DNA of 64,000 bases from Flavobacterium urumqiense (GCF_900108015.1 NZ_FNVP01000009.1:30529-94528); one strand, 5' to 3'; positions 27,646-36,482 are shown, counted from the first letter of the stretch. Made by a program: numbers and translations. Notes: generated from the letters alone by a model not told the origin.

Positions 27646-28320
27646 ATGAAAGTAAGTAAATGGCTGATAGCTGGAATAGTAGGTGCTCAATTATTAATTT
27701 CATGCGAAGTAGTTCGTATTAGTGAAAATTCATATTATAAGGATTCAAAATTTGTTTTTGGTTCCAACAAAACTGCGGTACTTTTCGGTGATGACAATGT
27801 ATTAATTAATGAATTTTCCAAAACATTTAATAAAAAGTATAAACAAAAAAAGGATTTCGTGAAACAGTATGACAGTTTATGTGCCATTACATTGAAACAA
27901 GAAAATATATTTGGTGATATAAAATATGATAAATCATTTAAATTTATTTCAAATGATCTTTTGATAGCTACCCAAGAACAACAAAAGAAAGTAGATTCAT
28001 TATTTACAAATACTAATGCTGATTACTTGATAAGAATTTATGATCACGAAATTACAAACATTATACAAGGAAATCCAGGTATCGCTATGGCTATGTCTGG
28101 AGGTATGGGTATGACTGCAGGTACTCAAAGTGAAAGTTGTATCGTTAAATCTCATTTTCAGATTTATGATGTAAAGTCACGAAAAAAAGTATTAGATTTT
28201 ATATCAAAAGGAAATGGAAGTGTTATGTTTTTTGCATTTGAAAAAGCCCTTGTAGATGCCATCAACAGTTCGATTAAAAATTCAGCGATATATTTAAAAA
28301 CTGGGAAATTAAAATTTTAA
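27646..28320 (+). CDS. Hypothetical lipoprotein
   Basis: The 224-aa protein has a lipoprotein signal with lipobox LLISC (Cys at residue 20). The mature part has no domain I recognise. It includes a Gly/Met-rich stretch around GIAMAMSGGMGMTAGTQSE (about residues 144-162) and a helix-strand pattern ending in a long Ala/Ser/Asn helix. It probably sits in the inner leaflet of the outer membrane or in the inner membrane. Ends at a bidirectional terminator shared with argH. Confidence 0.72.
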   Translation: MKVSKWLIAGIVGAQLLISCEVVRISENSYYKDSKFVFGSNKTAVLFGDDNVLINEFSKTFNKKYKQKKDFVKQYDSLCAITLKQENIFGDIKYDKSFKFISNDLLIATQEQQKKVDSLFTNTNADYLIRIYDHEITNIIQGNPGIAMAMSGGMGMTAGTQSESCIVKSHFQIYDVKSRKKVLDFISKGNGSVMFFAFEKALVDAINSSIKNSAIYLKTGKLKF

Positions 28321-28403
28321 ATTAATTTATAAATATTTAGTTAAGTAATGAAAGTACAAGATACAGTTTTGTATCTGAATTTATTTTTTAAGTATTTAAA
28401 AAA

Positions 28404-28437
28404 AACCTCGTTTAAAAATATTAAACGAGGTTTTTTT
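28404..28437. terminator. Bidirectional terminator between the lipoprotein gene and argH
   Basis: AACCTCGTTTAA and TTAAACGAGGTT form a 12-bp stem with A-runs before and T-runs after, so it works for both converging genes. Confidence 0.9.
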
Positions 28438-28441
28438 ATTT

Positions 28442-29722
28442 CTAATAAGAATCGTCCATTTTTTTCTTAATTTGATCTAAACACAAATTATTAATACTTC
28501 CTTCGTGCGTATGTTTAGTTTCTTTTGGAGATTGAAATGTACCATTTTCCAGTTGTTCGGCAACCGCTTTATAGGCATCTCTAAAAGGTATTCCGGCAAC
28601 CACCAATTCGTTTAAGGAATCTACCGTAAACAAATAATCGTATTTTTTATCGTCTAAAATGTGTTCCTTTACCTTGATGTCTTTAATCGCAAAAATCGCA
28701 ATATCCAAACACGCTTTGAGGTTTTGAATCGCTGGAAACAATCCTTCTTTCAACAATTGTAAATCTCGGTGATAACCGCTTGGAAGGTTGTTGGTGATTA
28801 AAGTAATTTCGTATGGCAAGGCTTGAATTTTGTTGCATTTTCCACGGATCAACTCAAAAACATCGGGGTTTTTCTTATGAGGCATGATGCTCGAACCCGT
28901 TGTAAGATGCGAAGGCAAAGTGATAAAATCGAAATTCTGACTCATATACAAACAAACATCCATCGAGAATTTTGATAGGGTTGCAGCCACGCTACTCATC
29001 GCGAAAGCAACTGTTTTTTCTGATTTTCCACGGCTCATTTGAGCGGCAACCGAATTGAATTTTAAAGTTTCAAAACCCAATTCTTGCGTTGTAAATGTTC
29101 TGTTGATAGGAAACGAGCTTCCGTAACCTGCGGCCGAACCTAATGGATTTTGGTCCACAATTTTAAAAGCAGCATTCAACATCGTAATATCATCAATCAA
29201 AGTTTCAGCGTAAGCAGAAAACCACATTCCGAAAGAAGATGGCATTGCAATTTGAAGGTGAGTATATCCTGGCAACAACACATTTTGGTGTTTTTCTGCT
29301 GATTCCATTAGCAAATCGAACAATGTTTTTACTTGTTCCTTTAGTTCTTTTACTACATCTTTCAGATATAAATTTACATCTACCAAAACTTGATCGTTAC
29401 GTGAACGAGCGGTATGAATTTTTTTCCCGGCGTCTCCCAATTTTACTGTTAGCAAATATTCGATTTTGGAATGTACGTCTTCAAAGCTGTCTTCGATTTT
29501 GAATTTACCGTTTTCAACGGCTTCAATTATTTCTTCCAAAGCCAAAACTAAAGAAACGGTTTCGGAGTCTGTTAAAAGCCCAATTTGGCCGAGCATTTTT
29601 GCATGTGCAATAGAACCTAATGCATCATATTTTGCCAGCAGTAAATCCAGTTCTCTGTCGTTTCCAACGGTAAAATGTTCTATTTGTTTATCGGTTGGTA
29701 TTCCTTTTTCCCAAAGTTTCAT
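28442..29722 (-). CDS. argH: Argininosuccinate lyase
   Basis: This enzyme splits argininosuccinate into arginine and fumarate, the last step of arginine synthesis. The 426-aa sequence carries the superfamily signature GSSIMPHKKNPDVFE, with the mobile catalytic Ser loop. HTARSRNDQV and GYTHLQIAMP are substrate-binding regions. It is the last gene of the long arginine/proline operon, and a hairpin terminator follows its stop. Confidence 0.96.
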   Translation of the reverse strand: MKLWEKGIPTDKQIEHFTVGNDRELDLLLAKYDALGSIAHAKMLGQIGLLTDSETVSLVLALEEIIEAVENGKFKIEDSFEDVHSKIEYLLTVKLGDAGKKIHTARSRNDQVLVDVNLYLKDVVKELKEQVKTLFDLLMESAEKHQNVLLPGYTHLQIAMPSSFGMWFSAYAETLIDDITMLNAAFKIVDQNPLGSAAGYGSSFPINRTFTTQELGFETLKFNSVAAQMSRGKSEKTVAFAMSSVAATLSKFSMDVCLYMSQNFDFITLPSHLTTGSSIMPHKKNPDVFELIRGKCNKIQALPYEITLITNNLPSGYHRDLQLLKEGLFPAIQNLKACLDIAIFAIKDIKVKEHILDDKKYDYLFTVDSLNELVVAGIPFRDAYKAVAEQLENGTFQSPKETKHTHEGSINNLCLDQIKKKMDDSY

Positions 29723-29757
29723 ATATGAATAATTAGATTTTTAGACTGTTCGATTTT

Positions 29758-29834
29758 TAGCCCCGATGGAAGCGACATCCTTTTTCTGGCTTCTTTAGCC
29801 AGGAAAAGATATAGCGGATAGCGGGATTAGCTCC
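29758..29834. repeat. REP-like hairpin element, second copy
   Basis: TAGCCCCG...CATCCTTTTT...AAAAGATATAGCGGATAGCGGGA shares its frame with the palindrome at 22565-22641 (TAGCCCCG, ATCCTTTTT, AAAGATA, GCGGAYAGCGGGA). Its inner stem is CTGGCTTC/AGCCAG-like. The left arm no longer matches the right arm well (GATGGAAGCG against GATAGCGGG). It lies in the operon between argE and argH. Confidence 0.7.
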
Positions 29835-29842
29835 AAATTATT

Positions 29843-30913
29843 TTATTGTTTGAAAAAATCAGTTAGTATTTTGACATACAATTGAATTCCTTCTTCTATT
29901 TCATTTATAAATATAAATTCGTCCGCCGAGTGTGACCGCAGGGTTTCGCCAGGTCCTAATTTCAAGGATTGACAACTCAAAACGGATTGATCCGAAAGGG
30001 TAGGCGAGCCGTAAGTGGTTCTTCCCAGTGCGATTCCAGCTTGTACTAAACCGTGTGCAACAGGAATCGAAGACGCGTTTAAATGCATCGAACGCGGATT
30101 GACTTCGACAGTCAGATGTTTTCTTACGGTATCTAAAATTTCCTGATTGTTATAGCAATCATTTACTCTAATATCGACAACCAAATGACATTCGGCAGGA
30201 ACTACGTTGTGTTGTTTTCCCGCAGAGACTTGCGTTACGGTCATTTTTACGGGACCTAAAACCTCCGATATTTTTTCGAATTGGTAACTGTTAAACCATT
30301 CGATAACGGGTATCGCATTGTAAATAGGATTGTCAGGATTATTGTGGGCGGCATGACTAGCGGTACCTTTTACGATAACATCGAGTACCAATAATCCTTT
30401 TTCGGCTACGGCCAATTGCATCAAAGTAGGTTCTCCCACAATGGCACATTCGAGTTCCGGTAAATGTTTTAATACACTGTTTAATCCATTTTTTCCACTG
30501 CTTTCTTCTTCGGCTGAAGCGACCATCACAATATTGTAAGGCAGATTTTCATTCGAATAAAAATATACAAAAGTGGCTAAAAGTGAAACCAAACAACCTC
30601 CCGCATCATTGCTTCCTAGTCCAAATAACTTCCCGTCTTTTACGATGGCTTCAAATGGAACGTTGGTATAGCCTTGGTTTGGTTTTACGGTATCGTGGTG
30701 TGAATTCAGTAAAAGAGTTGGTTTGGTGGTGTCAAAATGTTTATTGAAAGCCCAAACATTATTATTCTCTCTTTTGAAAGGAATGTTATTTTGTGAAAAC
30801 CAATTTTCGATTAAAAGAGCTGTTTTATCTTCTTCACTTGAAAATGAAGGCGTTTCAATCAGTGCTTTTAATAACGCAATGGCTTCTTGTGTAAGGATTT
30901 CTATACTCTTCAT
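29843..30913 (-). CDS. argE: M20 family deacylase, N-acylornithine/N-acylcitrulline type
   Basis: The 356-aa zinc peptidase-fold enzyme has NSHHDTVKP (metal His and Asp), the catalytic Glu pair in ASAEEESSG, and GEPTLMQLAVAEKG. In operons with an argF'-type transcarbamylase, this enzyme is expected to remove the acyl group from N-acylcitrulline rather than from acetylornithine. Whether the acyl group is acetyl or succinyl is not decided by the sequence. Located between argB and argH. Confidence 0.9.
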   Translation of the reverse strand: MKSIEILTQEAIALLKALIETPSFSSEEDKTALLIENWFSQNNIPFKRENNNVWAFNKHFDTTKPTLLLNSHHDTVKPNQGYTNVPFEAIVKDGKLFGLGSNDAGGCLVSLLATFVYFYSNENLPYNIVMVASAEEESSGKNGLNSVLKHLPELECAIVGEPTLMQLAVAEKGLLVLDVIVKGTASHAAHNNPDNPIYNAIPVIEWFNSYQFEKISEVLGPVKMTVTQVSAGKQHNVVPAECHLVVDIRVNDCYNNQEILDTVRKHLTVEVNPRSMHLNASSIPVAHGLVQAGIALGRTTYGSPTLSDQSVLSCQSLKLGPGETLRSHSADEFIFINEIEEGIQLYVKILTDFFKQ

Positions 30914-30923
30914 ATTTTATTTG

Positions 30924-31070
30924 TTTTGCCACGATGGCACTATTTTTTTGCCACAAAGGCGCAAAGTCACGAAGTTTGTTATCTACTTTTTTGTCAAAAA
31001 GCCTTAAATTAAGAAAGTTTTTAAGTGTACTTTAAATTATTTCTTTGCGTCTTCGTGCCATTGTGGCAAA
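30924..31070. repeat. Inverted repeat in the argB-argE gap, gene-less
   Basis: TTTTGCCACGATGGCAC (30924) and TTTTGCCACAAAGGCGCAAAG (30947) are answered on the other side by CTTTGCGTCTTCGTGCC and ATTGTGGCAAA (31043-31070) in inverse orientation. About 70 bases lie between. The wording (TTTGCGTC...GTGGCAAA) is of a kind found widely around GxxExxY genes, but no gene is present here. Confidence 0.65.
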
Positions 31071-31074
31071 TTAA

Positions 31075-31878
31075 TTATAGTTCTATACTAGTGCAAATAG
31101 CCCTCGCGTCTTGCAACATCCTGTGATGACCAATTTTTATTTTTTGAACTCCTTTAGATAAACTATTGAAACAGTTGTCTAATTTAGGAATCATACCCGA
31201 ATGTATCGCTTTCTGGGCTTTTAATTTGGAATATAACTCTTGATTGATGTTCTCAATTACGGAAGAATCGTCTTCGGCATCATATAAAACACCCGGTTTT
31301 TCAAAGCAATAATTCAAAGTGATATCAAAAACTTTTGATAAAGCAATCGCCAATTCGCTGGCAATGGTATCTGCGTTCGTATTTAGTAATTGTCCTTTTC
31401 CATCGTGTGTTATCGCACAAAATACTGGAACAATACCGTTTGAAAGCAATGTTTCCAATAAGTTTGTATTCACTTTTTTCACATCACCCACAAAACCATA
31501 ATTGATTGTTGCGTCGTTTCGTTTATCCGATTGAATTAAATTCCCATCTGCACCAGAAAATCCCATCGCATTGGCGGAGTTTGCTTGTAACTGGGCAACA
31601 ATATTTTTGTTGATTTGACCTGCATAAATCATCACAACAACCTCAAGCATATCGGCATCGGTAATGCGTCTTCCATCAATCATTTGAGGAACTAAACCAA
31701 TACTTTCGGCCATTTTAGTAGCTGATTTGCCACCGCCATGAACGAGTATTTTATATCCTTCAATCTTAGAAAAATCAGATAAAAATTGTGACAATTCCGT
31801 TGGGTTGTCAATAATATTTCCACCAATTTTTATGATTGAAAGGGATTTTAGGTTCTGGGTTTTGGGTTTTGGACTCAT
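31075..31878 (-). CDS. argB: N-acylglutamate kinase
   Basis: The amino acid kinase family protein has LSIIKIGGNIIDN (phosphate-binding Lys), VHGGGKSATKMAE and GFSGADGNLIQ. It phosphorylates N-acetyl- or N-succinylglutamate, the second step of arginine synthesis. I chose the ATG at 31878 (268 aa). An ATG at 31914 would overlap argF' by eleven bases and adds a stretch that does not look conserved. The true start may lie even closer to the KIGGN motif. Confidence 0.93.
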   Translation of the reverse strand: MSPKPKTQNLKSLSIIKIGGNIIDNPTELSQFLSDFSKIEGYKILVHGGGKSATKMAESIGLVPQMIDGRRITDADMLEVVVMIYAGQINKNIVAQLQANSANAMGFSGADGNLIQSDKRNDATINYGFVGDVKKVNTNLLETLLSNGIVPVFCAITHDGKGQLLNTNADTIASELAIALSKVFDITLNYCFEKPGVLYDAEDDSSVIENINQELYSKLKAQKAIHSGMIPKLDNCFNSLSKGVQKIKIGHHRMLQDARAICTSIEL

Positions 31879-31903
31879 TTTTAATATTTTAAAAATCTTT
31901 TCT

Positions 31904-32851
31904 CTATTTTCCACTTTTTAAAATCTTCTGTAACACTAATTGCGCGGCATAGGTTCTATTATTGGCTTGCTCGATAACAATTGAATTTTCGCTGTCAATC
32001 ACTTCATCAGTGACAATTACGTTACGTCTTACCGGCAAACAGTGCATGAATTTAGCATTGTTAGTCAGTTTCATTTTGTCGGCCGTTACAGTCCAATTTG
32101 GGTCGGAATTTGTAATCTGACCATACTCGTTATAATTGCTCCAGTTTTTGGCATAAATAAAATCGGCGTTATCAAAAGCTTTATCTTGGTCGTATTCAAT
32201 CTTAGAATCTTTCGTGATTTCAGGATTCAATTCGTACCCTTCCGGATGCGTAATAACAAAATCAGCATCTTGTAACTGCATCATTTGCACGAAGGAATTG
32301 GGTACCGCTTGAGGTAAAGCTTTAGGATGTGGCGCCCAAGTCAAAACTACTTTTGGACGGTATTCTGTTTTGTGTTCGGCCATAGTTATCGCATCGGCTA
32401 GCGATTGTAATGGATGTCCTGTAGCACTTTCCATATTAACAATTGGCACAGTTGCGTGTTTCAAGAAACCCATAAGAACGGTTTCCGCATTGTCTTTTTC
32501 TTTGTCTACCAATCCTGCAAAAGCTCTAATAGCAATAATATCGCAATATTGAGAAACTACTGCTGCCGCTTCTTTAATATGTTCCGAAGCACCGGAGTTC
32601 ATGATGGCTCCATCTTCAAATTCCAATGTCCAACCTTCACTGGTAAAATTCATTACCATGACGTTCATTCCTAAATTTATAGCTGCTTTTTGAGTACTTA
32701 AGCGCGTTCTCAAACTAGAATTAAAAAACAACATTCCCAAGGTTTTGTTTTTACCCAGTTTTTTGTTTTTAAGTGGTTTTTTCTTGATTTTCAAAGCTTG
32801 TTTCACCCATTTGTCGAGCGAATCTATGTTCTGTATGGAGATGTAGTTCAT
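31904..32851 (-). CDS. argF': N-acylornithine carbamoyltransferase (argF' type)
   Basis: The 315-aa transcarbamylase has FFNSSLRTRLSTQ (carbamoyl-phosphate site), HPLQSLADA and FMHCLPVRRN. It resembles the Bacteroides N-succinylornithine enzyme along its length, so the pathway carbamoylates an acylated ornithine. The residue that separates succinyl- from acetyl-specific enzymes (Pro90 in B. fragilis, Glu92 in Xanthomonas, from memory of the published work) aligns here with Ser89 in SGASEHIKEA, which is neither. Confidence 0.92.
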   Translation of the reverse strand: MNYISIQNIDSLDKWVKQALKIKKKPLKNKKLGKNKTLGMLFFNSSLRTRLSTQKAAINLGMNVMVMNFTSEGWTLEFEDGAIMNSGASEHIKEAAAVVSQYCDIIAIRAFAGLVDKEKDNAETVLMGFLKHATVPIVNMESATGHPLQSLADAITMAEHKTEYRPKVVLTWAPHPKALPQAVPNSFVQMMQLQDADFVITHPEGYELNPEITKDSKIEYDQDKAFDNADFIYAKNWSNYNEYGQITNSDPNWTVTADKMKLTNNAKFMHCLPVRRNVIVTDEVIDSENSIVIEQANNRTYAAQLVLQKILKSGK

Positions 32852-32877
32852 TGTTTTTGTATTTTAGGTTTTTTGGA

Positions 32878-33373
32878 CACGGATTAAACGGATTCGCTGC
32901 GGCGAAAACACGGATAAAAACGGATTTTTATTCTTTCTTTATTTTCTGTTATTTTCAAAAATTTTTCTTCTAAATTCAGGTTTTTTTCCAAAGTTTAAAA
33001 GCAGACCTACTTCACAATCGGTGCTTCTTAAATAATTTAAAATTTGGTTTTCAAAATCTTTTACAATATAATCTACTGCTTTTAGTTCCAATATTATTAA
33101 ATTTTCTACTATTAAATCCGCATAATATTCGCCAACTTCAGTTCCTTTATAGTAAACTTTAATTTTATTTTGAGCTTCAACTTTGTATCCTTTGTTTTTT
33201 AATTCTATGTACATTGAATTTTGATATACTTTTTCTAAAAAGCCATATCCCAGTTCATTATACACTTCATAAAAAGTTTTTAAAATTCCATCCGTTAATT
33301 CTTTGTGTTTTAAATCCATTTTAAAAATCTGTTTTTATCAGCGTCTTCGCAACGCGAATCCGTTTTATCTGTG
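32878..33373. mobile_element. Inverted-repeat cassette carrying a GxxExxY gene
   Basis: The left arm (32878-32930) holds CACGGATTAAACGGATTCG and ACGGATAAAAACGGATTTTT. The right arm (33323-33373) holds AAAAATCTGTTTTTATCAG and GCGAATCCGTTTTATCTGTG. As reverse complements they match over ~50 bases, with several mismatches. They bracket exactly one gene and interrupt the argF'-proB spacing of the operon. No target-site duplication could be defined. Confidence 0.7.
32939..33319 (-). CDS. GxxExxY protein (PD-(D/E)XK nuclease fold)
   Basis: The 126-aa protein has the naming motif GFLEKVY, then VGEYYADLIVENLIILELKAV, where the Asp and Glu-x-Lys fit a PD-(D/E)XK nuclease site, and a conserved end (CEVGLLLNFG). 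The family occurs in many copies per genome in Bacteroidota, Planctomycetes and others. Its function is unknown. It is unrelated to arginine or proline synthesis and is co-oriented with the operon, so it is probably transcribed with it. Confidence 0.9.
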   Translation of the reverse strand: MDLKHKELTDGILKTFYEVYNELGYGFLEKVYQNSMYIELKNKGYKVEAQNKIKVYYKGTEVGEYYADLIVENLIILELKAVDYIVKDFENQILNYLRSTDCEVGLLLNFGKKPEFRRKIFENNRK

Positions 33374-33381
33374 TACCTTCT

Positions 33382-34152
33382 TTATATAATCTTCGTAAAT
33401 GGTATTTCGTTTTTTAAAGCTTTCAAAATAAAATTATCTTTTAATCCATTGACAATCCAGGTTTCGATAATAGCGGCTTTGGCAATTGCCGCGGCTTCTA
33501 TTTTAGATTGCATTCCACCTGTTCCATGAGATGATTTAAAATCGCCGATTTCCTTTTCCAATACTTTTAAATCGGTTACTAAAGAAATGGTTTTAGGAAC
33601 CGCATTATGGATGGATGCTTTGGTGTAAATCCCGTTCGTATTGGTAGCGATAATCAGAATGTCAACATTTAATAAAACGGCGGTCAAAGCGGCTAATTTA
33701 TCATTGTCTCCAAATCGAATCTCATCCGTCGCCACAGTATCATTTTCATTTATAATTGGAATATAACTGTTTTTGACTAACACATTGATGGTGTTCACAA
33801 TATTTACTTTGGATTGTTCTTTTTCGAAATCAGAATAAGAAAGCAAACATTGCGAAATCAGCAATCCTAAATCGCTGAAGTTTTCATGATAAATCCGCAT
33901 CAAATGAGGCTGACCAATAGAAGCCAACGCTTGTTTTACAAAAACATCTTTGTCTTGATTTTCCAATTTTACAAATTGTTTGGCCGCAGCAATCGCGCCG
34001 GAACTCACAATGATAAACTCGTACTCGTCTTGTAAAGCGGCTATTTGCATTCCAATATCTTCAATCTTTCCTCTCGAAATGTGATTGGTTTCTTTGGTTA
34101 ACGTATTGCTGCCTAACTTTAATAAAATTCTTTTTTTACCTGATTTGTCCAT
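33382..34152 (-). CDS. proB: Glutamate 5-kinase, short form
   Basis: The first enzyme of proline synthesis. At 256 aa it has only the amino acid kinase domain (LLKLGSNTLT, VSSGAIAAAK, NENDTVATDEIRFGDND, GTGGMQSKIEAA). The C-terminal PUA domain of the E. coli enzyme is missing, as in some other bacteria, which may alter proline feedback. It overlaps the 3' end of proA by 17 bases, so translation is coupled. Confidence 0.95.
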   Translation of the reverse strand: MDKSGKKRILLKLGSNTLTKETNHISRGKIEDIGMQIAALQDEYEFIIVSSGAIAAAKQFVKLENQDKDVFVKQALASIGQPHLMRIYHENFSDLGLLISQCLLSYSDFEKEQSKVNIVNTINVLVKNSYIPIINENDTVATDEIRFGDNDKLAALTAVLLNVDILIIATNTNGIYTKASIHNAVPKTISLVTDLKVLEKEIGDFKSSHGTGGMQSKIEAAAIAKAAIIETWIVNGLKDNFILKALKNEIPFTKII

Positions 34153-35332
34153 TTCCGTAAATATACCACTTATTAGTAACTAAATGTTGCAAACCAATGG
34201 GTCCACGTTGGTGTAATTTGTCTGTACTTATCGCCAATTCTCCTCCTAAACCAAACTGTCCTCCATCGGTGAATCGAGTAGAGGCGTTTTGATATACGGC
34301 TGCCGTATCTACATTTTCCATGAATTCCTGGGCAATTGCATCATTTTTTGTGATTATCGAAGCCGAATGTCCACCACAATATTTATTTATTTTGTCAATC
34401 GCTTCCTGGTCCGAATTGGTTGTTCCAATAACAATTTTGTAATCCAAAAACTCTTCGTACCAAATTAACTCCGATTCGATCTGAGTAACATTTGTTGCGT
34501 TTGAAATACTTTCATCTCCCAAAACGCTAACGTTTCTTTGTTGTAATTCGGCAATAATTTTTTTTGCAAAAGCTTCCCAATTTTCAAGATTAGTATCAAT
34601 TAAAACTTTATCTAAAGCATTGCAAACTGATATATTTGAGGTTTTTCCGTTAATAATTATTTCTAGCGCTTTTTTTAAATCAGCTTCTTTATTTATATAC
34701 ACAAAATTATTACCTCGGCCACTTATAATCACTGGGCAAGTGGCATGTTTTTTTACAAAAGCAATCAATTTCTCCCCACCACGAGGAACGATTAAATCCA
34801 CTTTTTGTGTTGGTTTCTCTAAAAATGCCTGCGTTTCTTCCCGATTGTAATTCAAGTATTCCACCCATTCTGTGGATATAAGGTTTTCTTTTAAGGCTTG
34901 GTGCCACAATTTCACAATTTTCAAATTGGATTGTAAAGATTCTTTTCCGCCTTTTAGTAGAATTTTATTTCCGGATTTAAAAGCGATTCCACCAGCCTCA
35001 ACAGTAACATCAGGTCTGGATTCATAAATAATCATTATGGTTCCAAAAGCCGCTGTTTTATTGATGATTTTCATTCCGTTTTCATGGTCGAAATTAAAAC
35101 GCTCCACACCAATAGGATCTTCCTGACTTGCTAATTGTTGCATGGATAAAATCATACCGTCAATTTTGGCATCATTAACCAATAAACGTTTTTCCATCGC
35201 CAAATCATCCCCAGAATAATTATTGATATCCTGTTGATTCACCGTTTTAAGGTTAGCTCTTTCTTCTTCGAGAAGTTCAGCCATATGGCTTAAAACCGCA
35301 TTTCGTTTTTCTATTGGTAGTAATGCATTCAT
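34136..35332 (-). CDS. proA: Glutamate-5-semialdehyde dehydrogenase
   Basis: The 398-aa aldehyde-dehydrogenase-fold enzyme reduces glutamyl phosphate to glutamate semialdehyde. Visible motifs are IYESRPDVTVEAGGIAFKSGN, LIVPRGGEKLI, TSNISVCNALDKVL (catalytic Cys) and RFTDGGQFGLGGELAIS. Placed between argD and proB, three bases after argD and overlapping proB. Confidence 0.96.
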   Translation of the reverse strand: MNALLPIEKRNAVLSHMAELLEEERANLKTVNQQDINNYSGDDLAMEKRLLVNDAKIDGMILSMQQLASQEDPIGVERFNFDHENGMKIINKTAAFGTIMIIYESRPDVTVEAGGIAFKSGNKILLKGGKESLQSNLKIVKLWHQALKENLISTEWVEYLNYNREETQAFLEKPTQKVDLIVPRGGEKLIAFVKKHATCPVIISGRGNNFVYINKEADLKKALEIIINGKTSNISVCNALDKVLIDTNLENWEAFAKKIIAELQQRNVSVLGDESISNATNVTQIESELIWYEEFLDYKIVIGTTNSDQEAIDKINKYCGGHSASIITKNDAIAQEFMENVDTAAVYQNASTRFTDGGQFGLGGELAISTDKLHQRGPIGLQHLVTNKWYIYGNGQIR

Positions 35333-35334
35333 AA

Positions 35335-36474
35335 TTAAGACTGTATTTCTTTCAACGTTTCTTTTAAAGCTACAATAAAAGTATCAATTGCTTCTTTCTT
35401 GATTGTCAATGGAGGAAGAATTCTTAATAAGTTTTTATTGTTCGCATTTCCTGTAAAAATATGTTTGTCCGTAATCATTTTTTTACGAAGATCACTTACG
35501 TCAAAATCAAACTCTACACCTAGCATTAATCCTCTTCCTTTTACTTGGATCACTTCAGGAACTTGTTTGATTGCTTCTAAAAAATAGGCGTAAACGTCAT
35601 TTACGTTATCCATTAATTTTTGACTTTCAATTACATCCAAAACCGCAATTCCAGCAGCACAAGCCAAATGGTTTCCGCCGAAAGTAGTTCCCAATAATCC
35701 ATAACTCGCTGTGAATTTTGGAGAAATCAAGATGCCCCCAATAGGAAATCCGTTACCCATTCCTTTGGCCAGACAAATAATATCTGCTTTGATGTTATGA
35801 TGCTGGTGCGCAAAAAACTTTCCGCTTCTTCCGTATCCTGATTGCACTTCGTCCAAAATCAAAACGACATCGTAAGCCTCGCATATTTTTTCTAATGCCT
35901 GAAAAAATTTAGTTGTTCCTTGGTCTAAACCGCCAACTCCTTGAATTCCTTCAATGATAACAGAAGAGACATCGCCTTTTTTTAGTTCGTTTTCTACCAA
36001 CTCAATATTATTCAATGGCAAAAAAGTGACGATTTGTTGTGCATTAATTGGCGCAACAATTTTTTTGTTATCTGTCACTGCAACCGCCGCCGAAGTTCTT
36101 CCGTGAAAGGAATTATTAAAAGCAATTACACGAGATTTATGGTTGTGAAAAGAGGCTAATTTCAAAGCGTTTTCATTGGCTTCAGCTCCGGAACTGCATA
36201 AGAATAAAGTATACTCTTCTAATCCTGAAAGTTTTCCTAATTTCTCTGCTAATTCTACTTGCAATGGATTCTGAATCGCATTCGAATAAAAACCAATATT
36301 ATCCAATTGATTTTTTAATTTGGCAACATAATCCGGCTGGGTGTGCCCAATGGAAATTACACCATGACCACCATATAAATCTAAATATTCCACTCCTTTT
36401 TCATCTGTAATAGTACAATCTAGTGCTTTAACAGGTGTGATGTTGTATAATGGGTAAACGTCAAATAAGTTCAT
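35335..36474 (-). CDS. argD: N-acylornithine aminotransferase (class III PLP)
   Basis: The 379-aa class III aminotransferase has YLDLYGGHGVISIGH, CSSGAEANENALKLA, ILDEVQSGYGRSG and the PLP lysine in CLAKGMGNGFPIGG. In this operon it should make N-acylornithine from the N-acylglutamate semialdehyde produced by ArgC. The neighbouring proA suggests that it could also act on free semialdehyde (RocD-like), but I cannot show this. Confidence 0.92.
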   Translation of the reverse strand: MNLFDVYPLYNITPVKALDCTITDEKGVEYLDLYGGHGVISIGHTQPDYVAKLKNQLDNIGFYSNAIQNPLQVELAEKLGKLSGLEEYTLFLCSSGAEANENALKLASFHNHKSRVIAFNNSFHGRTSAAVAVTDNKKIVAPINAQQIVTFLPLNNIELVENELKKGDVSSVIIEGIQGVGGLDQGTTKFFQALEKICEAYDVVLILDEVQSGYGRSGKFFAHQHHNIKADIICLAKGMGNGFPIGGILISPKFTASYGLLGTTFGGNHLACAAGIAVLDVIESQKLMDNVNDVYAYFLEAIKQVPEVIQVKGRGLMLGVEFDFDVSDLRKKMITDKHIFTGNANNKNLLRILPPLTIKKEAIDTFIVALKETLKEIQS

Positions 36475-36482
36475 ATTTTAAT

